From contig CAMDQF010000017.1 in NCBI GenBank assembly GCA_945905745.1, forward strand, positions 1 to 40,025: DNA of 40,025 nucleotides, read 5' to 3'. The translations under genes were made by a program, and so were the position numbers. Shown piece by piece: positions 27,418-36,085 of this stretch (the stretch's first letter is position 1; every line of letters begins with the position of its first letter). The notes beneath the pieces were generated by a model. The model searched no databases, was not told where the DNA came from, and saw only the letters and a program-made list of their open reading frames with translations. This DNA comes from Litorilinea aerophila (GTDB lineage Bacteria > Chloroflexota > Anaerolineae > Caldilineales > Caldilineaceae).

Positions 27418-28410
27418 TTAAATCAGATGCTCATCCAGCAATTGGGGACCGGGGCCGGGGCGGCTGGTGATAATCCGTTCCACATTGCGCAGCAGACCCA
27501 GCCGGGTTTCCACCTCCAGCCCGTTCTTTGCCTCGCAGATCAGGTGGACATTCGGCCCGGCGTCAATCGTAAAGTAGACGGCCAGACCGTCTTCCTCCCG
27601 CCAGAGGCGCACGGCCTGCAAGATTTCCAGGGTTCCCGGCTGCCAGTAGAGCAGACTGGGCGTGCTGGTCATCATCACGCTGTGCATAGCCAGTGCGTCC
27701 AATTCGATGACCGGACCGAGGCGGTGGAGGTTGCGTTCGGCGATGGCCTGGCGCGCTTCCGTCAGCCAGCCATCCACCTGGGCGATGCGCCCACCCAACA
27801 GGGGGCTGGTCTTGGCCAGTAGATGGCCATCCGCACTGCTCAGCTTCTTCTCCTCGCCGCTGACCACCGCCACCACATCCCAGAGCTCCCAATGCTCCGG
27901 GCCGTAGAGGGGAAAGGCCACGCTCGTCGCGTCACTGTTGCCCTGCTCCCACTCCACAAAACCGCCGAAGAGGCTGCGGCTGGCCGAGCCGCTGGAACGG
28001 CGGGCGATGGCGGAGAGCCGGGTAGCGTCCAGGTCCAGCCCTAGCGCGGCGCAGCCTGCCACAGTCAGCGCGGCGAAACCACTGGCTGAGCTGGCGATGC
28101 CGGATGCGGTGGGAAAGTTGTTTTCGCTCGTCACCCAGGCCCGCCACTCTACCCCAGCCAGCCCGCGCAGGAGGTCCAGATGCCGGGTGAGCCGCTGGCT
28201 GCGTGCTGTAGATTGGGTCACGCCATCGAGCACAAAAATGTCCCGTTCCAGCACACCTGTGTCGTCCCAAGCCACGGTTGTTGTGGTGTGGGCGTCGGCC
28301 AAGGTCATACTGATGGAGTTGCTCAGGGGAATGTTGAGGGTTTCGTCGGCCACCCCCCAATATTTGATGAAGGCAATGTTGCTGCCAACCCGGGCCGTGG
28401 CGATACTCAT
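27418..28410 (-). CDS. mvaD: (phospho)mevalonate decarboxylase, GHMP superfamily
   Basis: 330 residues. The opening [29 protein letters not shown], read by its parts NIAFIKYWG and PLSNSIS, the ATP-binding [15 protein letters not shown] and the [11 protein letters not shown] segment with the catalytic Asp identify a mevalonate-diphosphate-decarboxylase relative. The usual Lys-Arg pair after KYWG is absent (Val-Ala-Asp here). In Roseiflexus, a Chloroflexota member, the homologous enzyme acts on mevalonate 5-phosphate and works with isopentenyl phosphate kinase. The same activity is plausible here. Overlaps the preceding small gene by four bases (ATGA), so the two are coupled. Confidence 0.85.
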   Translation of the reverse strand: MSIATARVGSNIAFIKYWGVADETLNIPLSNSISMTLADAHTTTTVAWDDTGVLERDIFVLDGVTQSTARSQRLTRHLDLLRGLAGVEWRAWVTSENNFPTASGIASSASGFAALTVAGCAALGLDLDATRLSAIARRSSGSASRSLFGGFVEWEQGNSDATSVAFPLYGPEHWELWDVVAVVSGEEKKLSSADGHLLAKTSPLLGGRIAQVDGWLTEARQAIAERNLHRLGPVIELDALAMHSVMMTSTPSLLYWQPGTLEILQAVRLWREEDGLAVYFTIDAGPNVHLICEAKNGLEVETRLGLLRNVERIITSRPGPGPQLLDEHLI

Positions 28411-28712
28411 TGCCGCTCCCTCTCTGCCTGCTGTTCAAACCGACGCAAGAGATCGTCGATCAGTTCGTCGTGGGCGTGGAAGTGGATGATCACCCCGTCA
28501 GCAGTGGCTTCTATACCCGCCTTCCAACCGATGCCTTCCACCAACTCCAGTTTATCAACCACGCCCGCGCCGAGCCGTTTGAGGAGAGTCTCGGCCTGCT
28601 CCGGCGTCAGGCCGGGAATTTCGAGGGATTCGGTATCGTACATTGCGTCGCTCTGAAAGCGGGGGTCGTGGCGGTCTTCGGCGTCGCCCAGAGATGGTGC
28701 GCTGATAGGCAT
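28407..28712 (-). CDS. small hypothetical protein coupled to the decarboxylase
   Basis: 101 residues, acidic, no membrane segment or signal. The centre [35 protein letters not shown] resembles a helix-hairpin/UBA-like arrangement, but I do not recognise a family. Its stop overlaps the ATG of the mevalonate-pathway decarboxylase (ATGA), and 18 bases separate it from the stop of the DHH phosphoesterase gene. The three genes are probably one transcript, which may suggest a supporting role for one of the enzymes. Confidence 0.65.
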   Translation of the reverse strand: MPISAPSLGDAEDRHDPRFQSDAMYDTESLEIPGLTPEQAETLLKRLGAGVVDKLELVEGIGWKAGIEATADGVIIHFHAHDELIDDLLRRFEQQAERERQ

Positions 28713-28730
28713 TTGTGGCTCCTTGTGTGA

Positions 28731-29921
28731 TTATAGGCTGCTTTGGTCCAACAGTAGGAAACCGGCGGCTGCGCCCGCACCCAGAGACTGTAGGAACCGG
28801 GGGACGAGGGAATGCAGTTCGGCGATACGTTGGGCCGGGCTGGCATTGGGTATGTGAATTCGACCGCCGGCCATTGTGTCATGGCCGCCCGCCGTGCCGT
28901 TTTTGCCGACGATGCCACGCACTAGCCGCCCGGCCTGGGCATTGGGCCTGTCGGCGCGTACAGAGATGACCAGGCGATCTTCGAAAATGCCCAGGCAGAT
29001 GGCCCAAGAGACATCTTCCATACGCAACATCAGGTCCGCCACCTCCGACGCCATATCCGGGCGTTTCATCTGAAAGAGCAGGCTGACCGATATGTAGCCA
29101 GTACACGGCTGTGCGCCGCTCTGGTTTTCGACCTGTTCGTCGTCGTCTTTCTCTTCCGGGTCTGGCTTTGTCGCTTCGGCGCAGCGGTAGAGCATCGTAT
29201 TCATCAGGGCATCGCTGATGCCCCGAAAGTAGGAGCGGGGAAGCTGGACGTGTTCGATCTGGTTGAGCATCTCTGTGCTGACAAAGTTGCGCAGGGCTGA
29301 ATAGGCCCAGATGTCCAGATCGGTGGTATGGCGACTCAGCCCCCGCGTGTCGGATTTGATGCCATAGAAGAGGGCAGTTGCCAGGGTTGCGTCTATCTCC
29401 ATCTCGGCATTGGCCACATATTCCGCCAAGAGCGTAGCCGCAGCGCCCACTTCTGGCCGTACATCGTGGATGACGGCACGGGTCTGGCTGCGCTTGGGCG
29501 GGTGGTGATCGGCTGCCAGTATCACCCGTTCGGGCGGATAGTCGATTTCGAAGAGCAGATGATTGCTGGCGCTGGGCTGGGTGTCTACCAGCAGAATTGC
29601 GTCGTAGGCGGGCAGAAGAGCAGCGGCTTCAAAGGTGGGGATGCGCACGGCGTGGGGGACAAGCAATTGGGCCATTGTGCGGTTTTCGGCTCGGCCAATC
29701 ATCCCGCCATGGCCGAGAGTGACGGGTGCAGCGGGCAGCAGATGGCGGATCAGCCTCTCCAGGGCATAGCCGGCGGCGATGGCGTCCGGGTCCGGGTCAT
29801 TGTGCATCAGCACCAGGATATTGCGCCGATCGGCAAGCAGACCGCGCAACTGTTGGATGCGTCGTTCGCCAGCACTCTTGCGCTGGACACTAAAATCCGC
29901 TGGAAGGGAAAGGTGGGGCAA
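28731..29921 (-). CDS. DHH-family phosphoesterase (NrnA-like)
   Basis: 396 residues. The DHH domain shows LMHNDPDPDAIAAGYALE (motif I), a VDTQPS segment (motif II), DHHPPKRS (motif III) and a later DTRGLSRHTTDLD (motif IV). The C-terminal DHHA1 domain has a GGHDTMAGGRI motif, the variant of GGGH..A.G that binds substrate. Relatives degrade nanoRNA or cyclic dinucleotides or dephosphorylate 3'-phosphoadenosine phosphate. The start is uncertain: TTG 29921 is the first candidate, with no good ribosome site; a TATAAT on the minus strand at 29970-29965 may be its -10 box. A central acidic loop (DPEEKDDDEQVENQ) is unusual. Confidence 0.8.
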   Translation of the reverse strand: MPHLSLPADFSVQRKSAGERRIQQLRGLLADRRNILVLMHNDPDPDAIAAGYALERLIRHLLPAAPVTLGHGGMIGRAENRTMAQLLVPHAVRIPTFEAAALLPAYDAILLVDTQPSASNHLLFEIDYPPERVILAADHHPPKRSQTRAVIHDVRPEVGAAATLLAEYVANAEMEIDATLATALFYGIKSDTRGLSRHTTDLDIWAYSALRNFVSTEMLNQIEHVQLPRSYFRGISDALMNTMLYRCAEATKPDPEEKDDDEQVENQSGAQPCTGYISVSLLFQMKRPDMASEVADLMLRMEDVSWAICLGIFEDRLVISVRADRPNAQAGRLVRGIVGKNGTAGGHDTMAGGRIHIPNASPAQRIAELHSLVPRFLQSLGAGAAAGFLLLDQSSL

Positions 29922-29986
29922 GGAAGCATCCGTTCTGCTGCGCTGACAACTGCCGGGTGCGCCTATTATACCCGCATCTTTCCCAC

Positions 29987-30021
29987 AAAAAAAGAACCGG
30001 CACGCCGTTTGGCGTCTCCGG
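29987..30021 (-). terminator. Rho-independent terminator after the small regulator gene
   Basis: Read on the minus strand: CCGG-AGACGCC, loop AAAC, GGCGT-GCCGG, then TTCTTTTTTT. Stem bulges are small and the T-tract is clear. It follows the gene ending at 30084 and precedes the DHH phosphoesterase gene. Confidence 0.75.
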
Positions 30022-30083
30022 TGAATTGCACTTCAAGTTGGGCTGGCCAATGGTGGCTTGCGGATCGGATGGAAACAACCAAA

Positions 30084-30446
30084 TCAATCGTCGCGAAGGG
30101 TTGTGCGTCGGTAGAGTCGGCTCAGCATTTGCTGACGGGCTACGGGGTCTTCATAGGCTGTTAGCAGCGCGCTGAGTCCTGTTTCGATGGCTGATTCTCG
30201 GCGCAACGCACATTTGCCATCTTGCAAAGTGAGCAGTCCGGCTTTCTCCAGTTCGCCGATAGTCTCGTCGAGGGTCCGCTCGTCAGAAAAGGTAGCCATG
30301 TGGGCAAAGGTCCGGCTGATCGACTGTTCGCTGCGTTGCCAGAGGAAGAGCAGAAACCAGACTTTGCTGAAAGAGTCGATCTGGTGTTGGTGCAAGAAAT
30401 GGCTTACGTCTGTATCGTTCAAGTGAGGTTGTGTAGCTGTATGCAT
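30084..30446 (-). CDS. small hypothetical protein, possible winged-helix regulator
   Basis: 120 residues from ATG 30446, which has AGGAG six bases upstream. The middle (VWFLLFLWQRSEQSISRTFAHM, ERTLDETIGELEKAGLLTLQDGKCAL) has the helix-turn-wing rhythm of MarR or PadR-like DNA-binding proteins, with a beta-hairpin-like end after the recognition helix. I do not recognise a specific family. It is flanked by a strong terminator downstream and repeat-rich DNA upstream, so it is transcribed alone. Confidence 0.6.
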   Translation of the reverse strand: MHTATQPHLNDTDVSHFLHQHQIDSFSKVWFLLFLWQRSEQSISRTFAHMATFSDERTLDETIGELEKAGLLTLQDGKCALRRESAIETGLSALLTAYEDPVARQQMLSRLYRRTTLRDD

Positions 30447-30802
30447 TGGGTCTCCTGTGTACTGCATGGATAGGTAAACTGTCTATCCCGCAGTATAGAG
30501 AGCCCCTGTTAACGAATAATGAAGGAGAGGAAAGCGATTGGTTAACAGACGAAATTCGATGCAGGGGATATCCAGTAGAGGCCTGCCCTGAAAACAGGAC
30601 GCTGATGACGCTGATTGAATTGATCAACGCTGATAAAATCTGCGCAAATCTGCGTTCCGCTTTTCATCCCCCGTGGCGCACGAGAGCGCATGGAGAACTG
30701 TTTTGAAAATGCGGGACGCAGATGACGCTGAAAAGAATGGTTGACGCTGATAAAAATCAGCGCAGATCACTTCTTTCTGCGCAAATCTGCGTCCGCTTTT
30801 CA
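30447..30802. repeat. repeat-filled intergenic region with two palindromic units
   Basis: This gap of about 356 bp holds no gene I can support. Two related units lie in it: 30597-30667 (GGACGCTGATGACGCTGA ... AAATCTGCGTTCC, then GCTTTTCAT) and 30713-30802 (GGGACGCAGATGACGCTGA ... CAAATCTGCGTCC, then GCTTTTCAT). Their outer ends are inverted repeats, so each can fold into a long hairpin. The second ends at the stop of the CPBP gene and may double as its terminator. Confidence 0.65.
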
Positions 30803-31975
30803 TCAGATCGAAATCCCGTAGATAGCCATCATCACCAGCAGAAAATCATAGAACCCGTGAGCGATGGCGCTGGTGGTGGTATTGGTGCGGTTGCGCAGCA
30901 CGCCAAAGACCGCACCCAGCAGAAAGACAACCAGCACCCCATCCCAGCCGTATTGCAGCGCGTGGAGACTGGCAAAGAGCAGATTCGAAAGCAGAATCCC
31001 CAGCCGGGGTTGCAGAACACCCCGCACGCCCAACTCCTCCCCCAACCCAGCGCTGATGCCCAGCACAATCGCCCCGATCGGCGTAAAGGCAAAGGCGATC
31101 AGTTTACTGAAGGCTTCGCCGTCTGTACGCGGCCAGCCCAGCGCTTCCCACAGCAGACCGATGGCTTTGTCCAGATAGGAGGCGGCAAAGACCAGCACAA
31201 CCGCCACCATAAGGCCTATTGCCACCTGTTGGAGAGTGGGGCGCACAAAGCCTAATCGGCGCAGGCTGGCGATAAAATCCCGGCGCACCCCGTAGCCCAC
31301 GGCCAAGATCGCCAGAGGAACCGTCCACACCAACACATAGACCGTCGCCAGCAGATTGCTCTGGGCATCCAGCGCACCGGTGCTCTCGGCCATCTGCATA
31401 AAGGCGTCGGAGAGCAGCGGCGGTAGCCCGGTGACGATCAGGGGGGCCAGCAAAATCAGCGACAGACTGACCACCAGCGCCAGGGCCATTCCGTGTACAA
31501 ACGAATCCGGGTCCAGAGGCAGCACCCGGCTGGCCATCCGACGCACAGGTGGCAGGAGCGCGCCAATCCCCAACAGCAGGCCGATGGCAGAGATACCAAC
31601 GATGCCACCGATGATCCCCCAATTCACGCCATCCAGCCCGCCACCGTTGCTCAGGGCATTGGGGTCGATCCCGCTGGAAGCCAGCAGCGTAAAACTGGTC
31701 ACTCCCAACCCAGCCAGTCCCAACAGTCCCAGCCACCAGAGCACAGCCAGAATTTTGGCTGCGTCGTGCGCCAGCCCCCAATAGGCCAACAGCGCCAGCA
31801 GCACAAAGGGAATGTAGAGAATCCCTGTAGACGCAAAGGAGTTTGCTTCCCCGCCCAGGGCAAAACCGATGGGCAGAACCAGCAGCATCAGCACATAGCC
31901 CAACACAGCGGGCCAACGCCGGGCCGGGGGTCTCTCTATCAGAGGGGCAGTCATTTCAGGCGGACTGAAGGTCAT
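30803..31975 (-). CDS. CPBP-family intramembrane metalloprotease (Abi)
   Basis: 390 residues from ATG 31975, which has GGAG seven bases upstream; the frame extends to 32080 without a ribosome site. About ten membrane segments are visible. The C-terminal Abi/CPBP domain carries AGLGEELGVRGVL (EExxxR), LLFASLHALQYG (FxxxH) and SAIAHGFYDFLL (HxxxD in place of the usual HxxxN/B). These are the active-site residues of glutamic/metal-dependent intramembrane proteases of the Rce1/CAAX type. Bacterial members serve in bacteriocin immunity and in processing of membrane proteins; which applies is unknown. The long N-terminal membrane part is larger than in many members. Confidence 0.85.
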   Translation of the reverse strand: MTFSPPEMTAPLIERPPARRWPAVLGYVLMLLVLPIGFALGGEANSFASTGILYIPFVLLALLAYWGLAHDAAKILAVLWWLGLLGLAGLGVTSFTLLASSGIDPNALSNGGGLDGVNWGIIGGIVGISAIGLLLGIGALLPPVRRMASRVLPLDPDSFVHGMALALVVSLSLILLAPLIVTGLPPLLSDAFMQMAESTGALDAQSNLLATVYVLVWTVPLAILAVGYGVRRDFIASLRRLGFVRPTLQQVAIGLMVAVVLVFAASYLDKAIGLLWEALGWPRTDGEAFSKLIAFAFTPIGAIVLGISAGLGEELGVRGVLQPRLGILLSNLLFASLHALQYGWDGVLVVFLLGAVFGVLRNRTNTTTSAIAHGFYDFLLVMMAIYGISI

Positions 31976-32087
31976 ATGTCTCTCCGGGAAAAGCAGCAGG
32001 GCCAATACGCATGCCAAAAGTATATCACACGGGCCTAAAGAGAGTGGTTTGGTCGCTTCCCAAAGGCAGAACGGACACAACAGCGAC

Positions 32088-32117
32088 TTGTCGTATTCGG
32101 TGCTTGTGGGGTACTAT
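32088..32117 (+). promoter_or_regulatory. candidate promoter of the DinB-family gene
   Basis: TTGTCG (32088-32093), an 18-bp spacer and TACTAT (32112-32117), about 54 bp before ATG 32171, which has CAGGAG as ribosome site. Moderate match only. Confidence 0.4.
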
Positions 32118-32170
32118 CCGCTTTACCGTTTTAGTATTCTTCCATTTCAATTCTCACAGGAGTTCTCCAG

Positions 32171-32740
32171 ATGCTTGATTTTGCTGCTGTACGCCGGGGC
32201 GAGAAGACGATAGCCGATCTGGCTGTCGGTCTGACTGTCGCTGACCTGCGGGACCTGACCAATGAAATGGTAGATCATCAACTGGCCCAGATTGCCAGCG
32301 CCAACGATGCCGATGTGGTCTTTACGCCAGCCGATCTGGGCGCGGATGATCCCTACGCTTCCAATGAAGCCGACCGCAACATCTCCTGGAACCTGGGCCA
32401 TCTGATTGTTCACGTAACGGCTTCTTCCGAGGAGGGCGCATTTATCGCCGCCGAGATGGCGCGGGGCATTGTGCGCGATGGGCGCAGCCGCAGCGAAATC
32501 CTCTGGGAGAGTGTGACGACGATTGCCCAATGCCGCCACCGGTTGGAAGAGAGCAGGCGGATGCGTCTGGCGATGTTGGACGTTTGGCCGGACGCACCCT
32601 ATTTGGACGTGACTGTCCCTGCACGGGGAACCACCCCGCCCCTCAATGCTGTGGGCCGCTTCCTGCGCGGTCTCTCCCACGACGCCAGCCATCTGGACCA
32701 GATCGACGAGGTAGTGCGCCAGACCGCGGCCGCGCGCTGA
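32171..32740 (+). CDS. DinB-family protein
   Basis: 189 residues forming a four-helix bundle type sequence. Candidate metal-ligand histidines lie in ISWNLGHLIVH and in LSHDASHLDQID near the C-terminus, the pattern of DinB_2/YfiT-like proteins, which bind Zn or Ni and in characterised members act as thiol-dependent transferases. CAGGAG precedes the ATG. It stands alone between the divergent protease gene and a convergent minus-strand gene, with a long bidirectional hairpin after its stop. Confidence 0.8.
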   Translation: MLDFAAVRRGEKTIADLAVGLTVADLRDLTNEMVDHQLAQIASANDADVVFTPADLGADDPYASNEADRNISWNLGHLIVHVTASSEEGAFIAAEMARGIVRDGRSRSEILWESVTTIAQCRHRLEESRRMRLAMLDVWPDAPYLDVTVPARGTTPPLNAVGRFLRGLSHDASHLDQIDEVVRQTAAAR

Positions 32741-32756
32741 TTCGGTAGGCTTTTTT

Positions 32757-32819
32757 AACGCGAAGACGCAGAGGTGCAAAGAATTTTGGAGAATCTTTGT
32801 GCCTCTGCGTCTTCGCGTT
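32757..32819. terminator. long palindrome between convergent genes
   Basis: Arms of 26 bp (32757-32782 and 32794-32819, 24 of 26 paired) with an 11-bp loop start after six T and end with three or more T. It lies exactly between the stop of the DinB gene and that of the convergent gene at 32820, so it can terminate both. Its GCGAAGACGCAGAGG core is of the kind repeated in intergenic DNA of many bacteria. Confidence 0.8.
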
Positions 32820-33773
32820 TTACTCTGCCTTCTGTATCTGCTCCAGCGCAGCAGCAAAAATGGCGGCTTTGGCCGGATCGCGGAAGATCTCCGCACCGGA
32901 GAACATTTGCAGCCCGTAGCTGGGGATGGATGATTCGACAGTCGTGTCGAGGCTAGCGGGGAAATCCAGGGCGTCGAGAATCAGTTGAACCGGACGATCC
33001 GCCGGAACAAAACCCGGCGCGGCTTCCAATACTTCCCGCGCCCAGGCCGGTTGTCGCCCACTTTTTTTGACATAAATCAGCGGCGTGAAGATGTCGATGG
33101 AAGGGGCGAGAAGGTTGTAGTCCTGGGCGAAGATGCGGGTCAGCGCGCCGTCGAACTCGGCCGGTCTCCACGGGCACATATAGGCCCCAATCACACAGCC
33201 GGGCAGATGGCGGCGGATGATCCCCGCATAGCGCGCGCCGAAGCGGGCGACACGCTCACATTTGTAGCGGTTCCACGCCGTTTGGTGGCGCGCAAGAATC
33301 TCAGCGGGCGCGGTGGCGTCAATGCCGGTACTATTGCAGAAGTCCGCGATGCAGTCGACGCAGAAGCAGTGTTCCTGCAAATCTGGCTGGGGTTCCTCAA
33401 ACCAGCCAGCGCCGGTCAGATAGTCCAGCCAGATGCCCGCCGGCTGGAAGGCCCGCACCCCAGCCAGCAAATTCTCCTCGGTATAGTCCAGAAACCACTG
33501 CTTCGAGAGACAGACGCCCTGCACCAGTCGCCCATAACGGATGGGTTGGCCGTCCGCGCCGATGGGGATCAGCTCCGGGTGTTGGGCAAAGTCGGCGCGG
33601 AAGACTTTGAACTCCACACAGGCCGCGATACCGGCCCGGGTGCAGGCCGCAAAAGCCGTTTCATCGAACATATGAAACCAGGCCGCGTTCACCCCATAGG
33701 CTGGGAACTGATCCGCATAGGCGATGGCTGCGCTGCCGTAGGGTCCATAGAGTTTGGGCAAAGGGTTCGACAT
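32820..33773 (-). CDS. uncharacterised protein, possible TIM-barrel glycoside hydrolase
   Basis: 317 residues, no signal peptide. Segments such as GVNAAWFHMFDETAF, IAACVEFKVF, GIWLDYLTGAGWFEE, LPGCVIGAYMCPWRP and IDIFTPLIYVKKSG alternate strands and helices like a (beta/alpha)8 barrel, and acidic residues follow strands as in glycoside hydrolases of the GHL/alpha-amylase-like clan. A CFCVDC motif resembles the CxxC seen in some uncharacterised members. I do not recognise a named family. It ends at the long palindrome, and the citrate synthase gene ends only seven bases upstream of its ATG, so it may be co-transcribed with it. Confidence 0.65.
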   Translation of the reverse strand: MSNPLPKLYGPYGSAAIAYADQFPAYGVNAAWFHMFDETAFAACTRAGIAACVEFKVFRADFAQHPELIPIGADGQPIRYGRLVQGVCLSKQWFLDYTEENLLAGVRAFQPAGIWLDYLTGAGWFEEPQPDLQEHCFCVDCIADFCNSTGIDATAPAEILARHQTAWNRYKCERVARFGARYAGIIRRHLPGCVIGAYMCPWRPAEFDGALTRIFAQDYNLLAPSIDIFTPLIYVKKSGRQPAWAREVLEAAPGFVPADRPVQLILDALDFPASLDTTVESSIPSYGLQMFSGAEIFRDPAKAAIFAAALEQIQKAE

Positions 33774-33780
33774 GTGACAA

Positions 33781-34914
33781 TTACCCCCTTTCGGAAATAG
33801 CGGTCCACTGCCGTCCCAGCCCGCCGTGATAATCGGAGCCAGGGCGAATGAGCCGTCCCTCGGCCCGCTGCTCCAGACAGTGGGCTGTCCAACCGGCCAC
33901 GCGGCCCACCGCGAAAGTGGGGGTGAAGAGGGCCGTTTTCAGCCCCAGGCCGTGGAGCAGAAGCGCAGTATAGAATTCCACATTCGTCTGTAGTTTGCGT
34001 CCCGGCTTGTATTCAGCCAGCAGAGCCACGGCCTTTTCTTCTACAGAACGGGCCAGTTCGTACAACTGCATATCCCCGCCCGCCAGGTACATCTTTTCTG
34101 CCGCGGCAGAAAGCACATCGGCACGCGGGTCCCGCACTTTGTAGACCCGGTGGCCGAAGCCCATCAGCCGCTCACCCCGCTCTAGTTTGGCGCGCAGATA
34201 CGCCTCGGCCCGATCCGCCTGGCCGATTTCGAAAACCATATCCAGCGCAGGACCGGGCGCGCCCCCGTGCAGGGGACCCTTCAGCGCGCCCACCGCACCG
34301 GTGATGGCCGAGACCAGATCGGAAGCGGTGGCCGTAATCACCCGGGCCGTGAAGGTGGAGGCGTTGAAACTGTGGTCGATGACAGTGTTCAGGTAGGTCT
34401 CCACACCCCTGGCCTGGGCAGCCGTGGGACCTTCGCCGTTGAGCATATACAAATAGTTGGCTGCGTGGCCCAGAGCCGGGTCGGGGGTCACGGGTTCTGC
34501 GCCGTGGAGCAGACGCCAATAGGCCGCTACAACCGTCGGGAAGCGGGCCACCAGCGCGGTGGCTTCGTTGGCATCGCCCTCGACACTGCCCAGGGAGAGG
34601 GTGGCTGCGGCCATGCGCAATGCGTCCATCGGGGGTGTCTTCTCCGCTGCCACAGCCCGAAGCAGTGCCACCGTGGCTTCGGGCAGGGCGCGCAGAGAAG
34701 CCAGCCTCTGCTGGAAATCGGCTAATTCCGCCGCATCAGGCAAGCGGTCGTTCCAGAGCAGGAAAGTCGTCTCCTCAAAGGAGGCGTTGGCCGCGATCTC
34801 TTCCAGGGGATAGCCGGCGATAATCAGCTCGCCAGCCAGTCCGTCCACACGACTCAGGCGTGTGCTGCCAGCGATGACGCCTTCGAGTCCGTGGGCGATG
34901 ATGGGGGAGGGCAT
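33781..34914 (-). CDS. gltA: citrate synthase (or 2-methylcitrate synthase)
   Basis: 377 residues, the short form. The substrate motifs are DHSFNASTFTAR (His181), GPLHGGAPG (His216), MGFGHRVYK (His255) and LFTPTFAVGRVAGWTAH. His216 and His255 correspond to the two catalytic histidines. The third catalytic residue, normally Asp in NVDFYS, is Glu313 (NVEFYTA), as also seen in CitA-like enzymes of Actinobacteria. The enzyme joins acetyl-CoA or propionyl-CoA to oxaloacetate. Whether this gene is the main citrate synthase of the cell is not decidable here. It is followed by the TIM-barrel gene and preceded by the branched-chain aminotransferase gene on the same strand. Confidence 0.88.
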   Translation of the reverse strand: MPSPIIAHGLEGVIAGSTRLSRVDGLAGELIIAGYPLEEIAANASFEETTFLLWNDRLPDAAELADFQQRLASLRALPEATVALLRAVAAEKTPPMDALRMAAATLSLGSVEGDANEATALVARFPTVVAAYWRLLHGAEPVTPDPALGHAANYLYMLNGEGPTAAQARGVETYLNTVIDHSFNASTFTARVITATASDLVSAITGAVGALKGPLHGGAPGPALDMVFEIGQADRAEAYLRAKLERGERLMGFGHRVYKVRDPRADVLSAAAEKMYLAGGDMQLYELARSVEEKAVALLAEYKPGRKLQTNVEFYTALLLHGLGLKTALFTPTFAVGRVAGWTAHCLEQRAEGRLIRPGSDYHGGLGRQWTAISERG

Positions 34915-35012
34915 AGAAAACTCGTCCTTTCAGGGGTGAATATTGACAGTGCAGGGTGATGAGATGCTGAGAGGAGGAGGGAAACGTGCGCCATCATCCC
35001 CGCATCTCATCA

Positions 35013-35927
35013 TCAGTTCTTTACCGGCGTCAACCAGTCCATATATTTTTCGTTCTGCCCACGCACAATGGCAAAGAAGAGCGACTGCATTTCCTTGACC
35101 AGCGGCCCGACTTCTCCGTTGCCGATGGCCCGGTGATCGATAGAAATAATCGGGGCCACCTGTGCGCCTGTACCGCAGAAGAAGGCTTCGTCGGCCAGGT
35201 AGACTTCGCTGCGGTCGATCTGCCGCTCGATCACCCGCAAACCCATCTCTGCCTCGGCCAGATGCAGGATCGAGCGGCGGGTGATGCCTTCCAGAATGTT
35301 GCTCTCTACGGGCGAAGTGATCAGTACCCCATCCCGGATGATGGCGAAGTTGGCCGCGCTGCCCTCGGAGACGTGGCCGTCCTGATTCAACACAATCGCA
35401 TCGTTGAAGCCGTTGAGCTGGGCCTCGCTTTTGATCAGCGCACTGTTGGCATAGCTGCCGATGATTTTGCCCCGGGCCGGGATGGCCGTGTCGTCTACCC
35501 GCCGCCAACTGCTGGTCGCCACCCGCAAACCTTCGGTGGGCAGGAAGTTTTCCAGAGGAATCGTGAAAATCGTCACCGCGGCGTGGAGGTCGTGCAGGCG
35601 CACAGCAATCGTCTCATCCCCGTTGTAGGCCACGGGGCGGATGTAGCAGTTCTGTCGCCAGCCCTCGGCCTTGAGCAGATCGACGGTAATCGCGGCCAGA
35701 TCGTCAGGGGTGTAGTTCAGCTTCATCAGCAGCATTTTGGCACTGTTGAGAAAGCGAGTGAAGTGCTCCCGGATGCGAAAGACGTAGAGGGTCTCCCGTT
35801 CATCATTCCAATAGCCCCGGATGCCGCCGAAGCAGCCCGTGCCATAGTTGAAGGTTTGGGTCATCACCGAGACTTTGGCCTGTTCAATCGGGACGATGGC
35901 GTTGTGGAAATAGGCGTATTTGGTCAA
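35013..35927 (-). CDS. ilvE: branched-chain amino acid aminotransferase
   Basis: 304 residues of the class IV PLP fold. Visible are VMTQTFNYGTGCFGGIRGY-like opening (core FNYGTGCFGGIR), the PLP Lys in IPARGKIIGSY, the NSALIKSEA segment, LNQDGHVSEGSAANF and CGTGAQVAPI, in family order and at family length. It transfers amino groups between 2-oxoglutarate and the keto acids of valine, leucine and isoleucine. GGAG (35936-35933) stands upstream of ATG 35927 within GAGTCC. A heptameric minisatellite (35941-36003) lies immediately upstream, in the promoter region. Confidence 0.92.
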   Translation of the reverse strand: MTKYAYFHNAIVPIEQAKVSVMTQTFNYGTGCFGGIRGYWNDERETLYVFRIREHFTRFLNSAKMLLMKLNYTPDDLAAITVDLLKAEGWRQNCYIRPVAYNGDETIAVRLHDLHAAVTIFTIPLENFLPTEGLRVATSSWRRVDDTAIPARGKIIGSYANSALIKSEAQLNGFNDAIVLNQDGHVSEGSAANFAIIRDGVLITSPVESNILEGITRRSILHLAEAEMGLRVIERQIDRSEVYLADEAFFCGTGAQVAPIISIDHRAIGNGEVGPLVKEMQSLFFAIVRGQNEKYMDWLTPVKN

Positions 35928-35940
35928 GAGGGACTCCGGA

Positions 35941-36003
35941 GTGGAAAGTGGAAAGTGGCAGGTGGAAAGTGGCAGGTGGCAGGTGGCAGGTGGCAGGTGG
36001 CAG
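35941..36003. repeat. heptameric minisatellite upstream of ilvE
   Basis: Nine head-to-tail copies of a 7-bp unit, GTGGCAG (six) or GTGGAAA (three). It begins 14 bp upstream of the ilvE start codon, where promoter and ribosome-site spacing could be affected by copy number. Confidence 0.85.
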
Positions 36004-36085
36004 GTGTTCCGTACCGGGAGCGTCAGCGACCGGCCCTACACCGGTGGCAGGTTGCCATTTGTCACCCCGTCATCTTTTCACCCCG

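Noticed and set aside
35941-36003. Short repeats as a CRISPR array
   Set aside because: A 7-bp unit with no spacers is a minisatellite.
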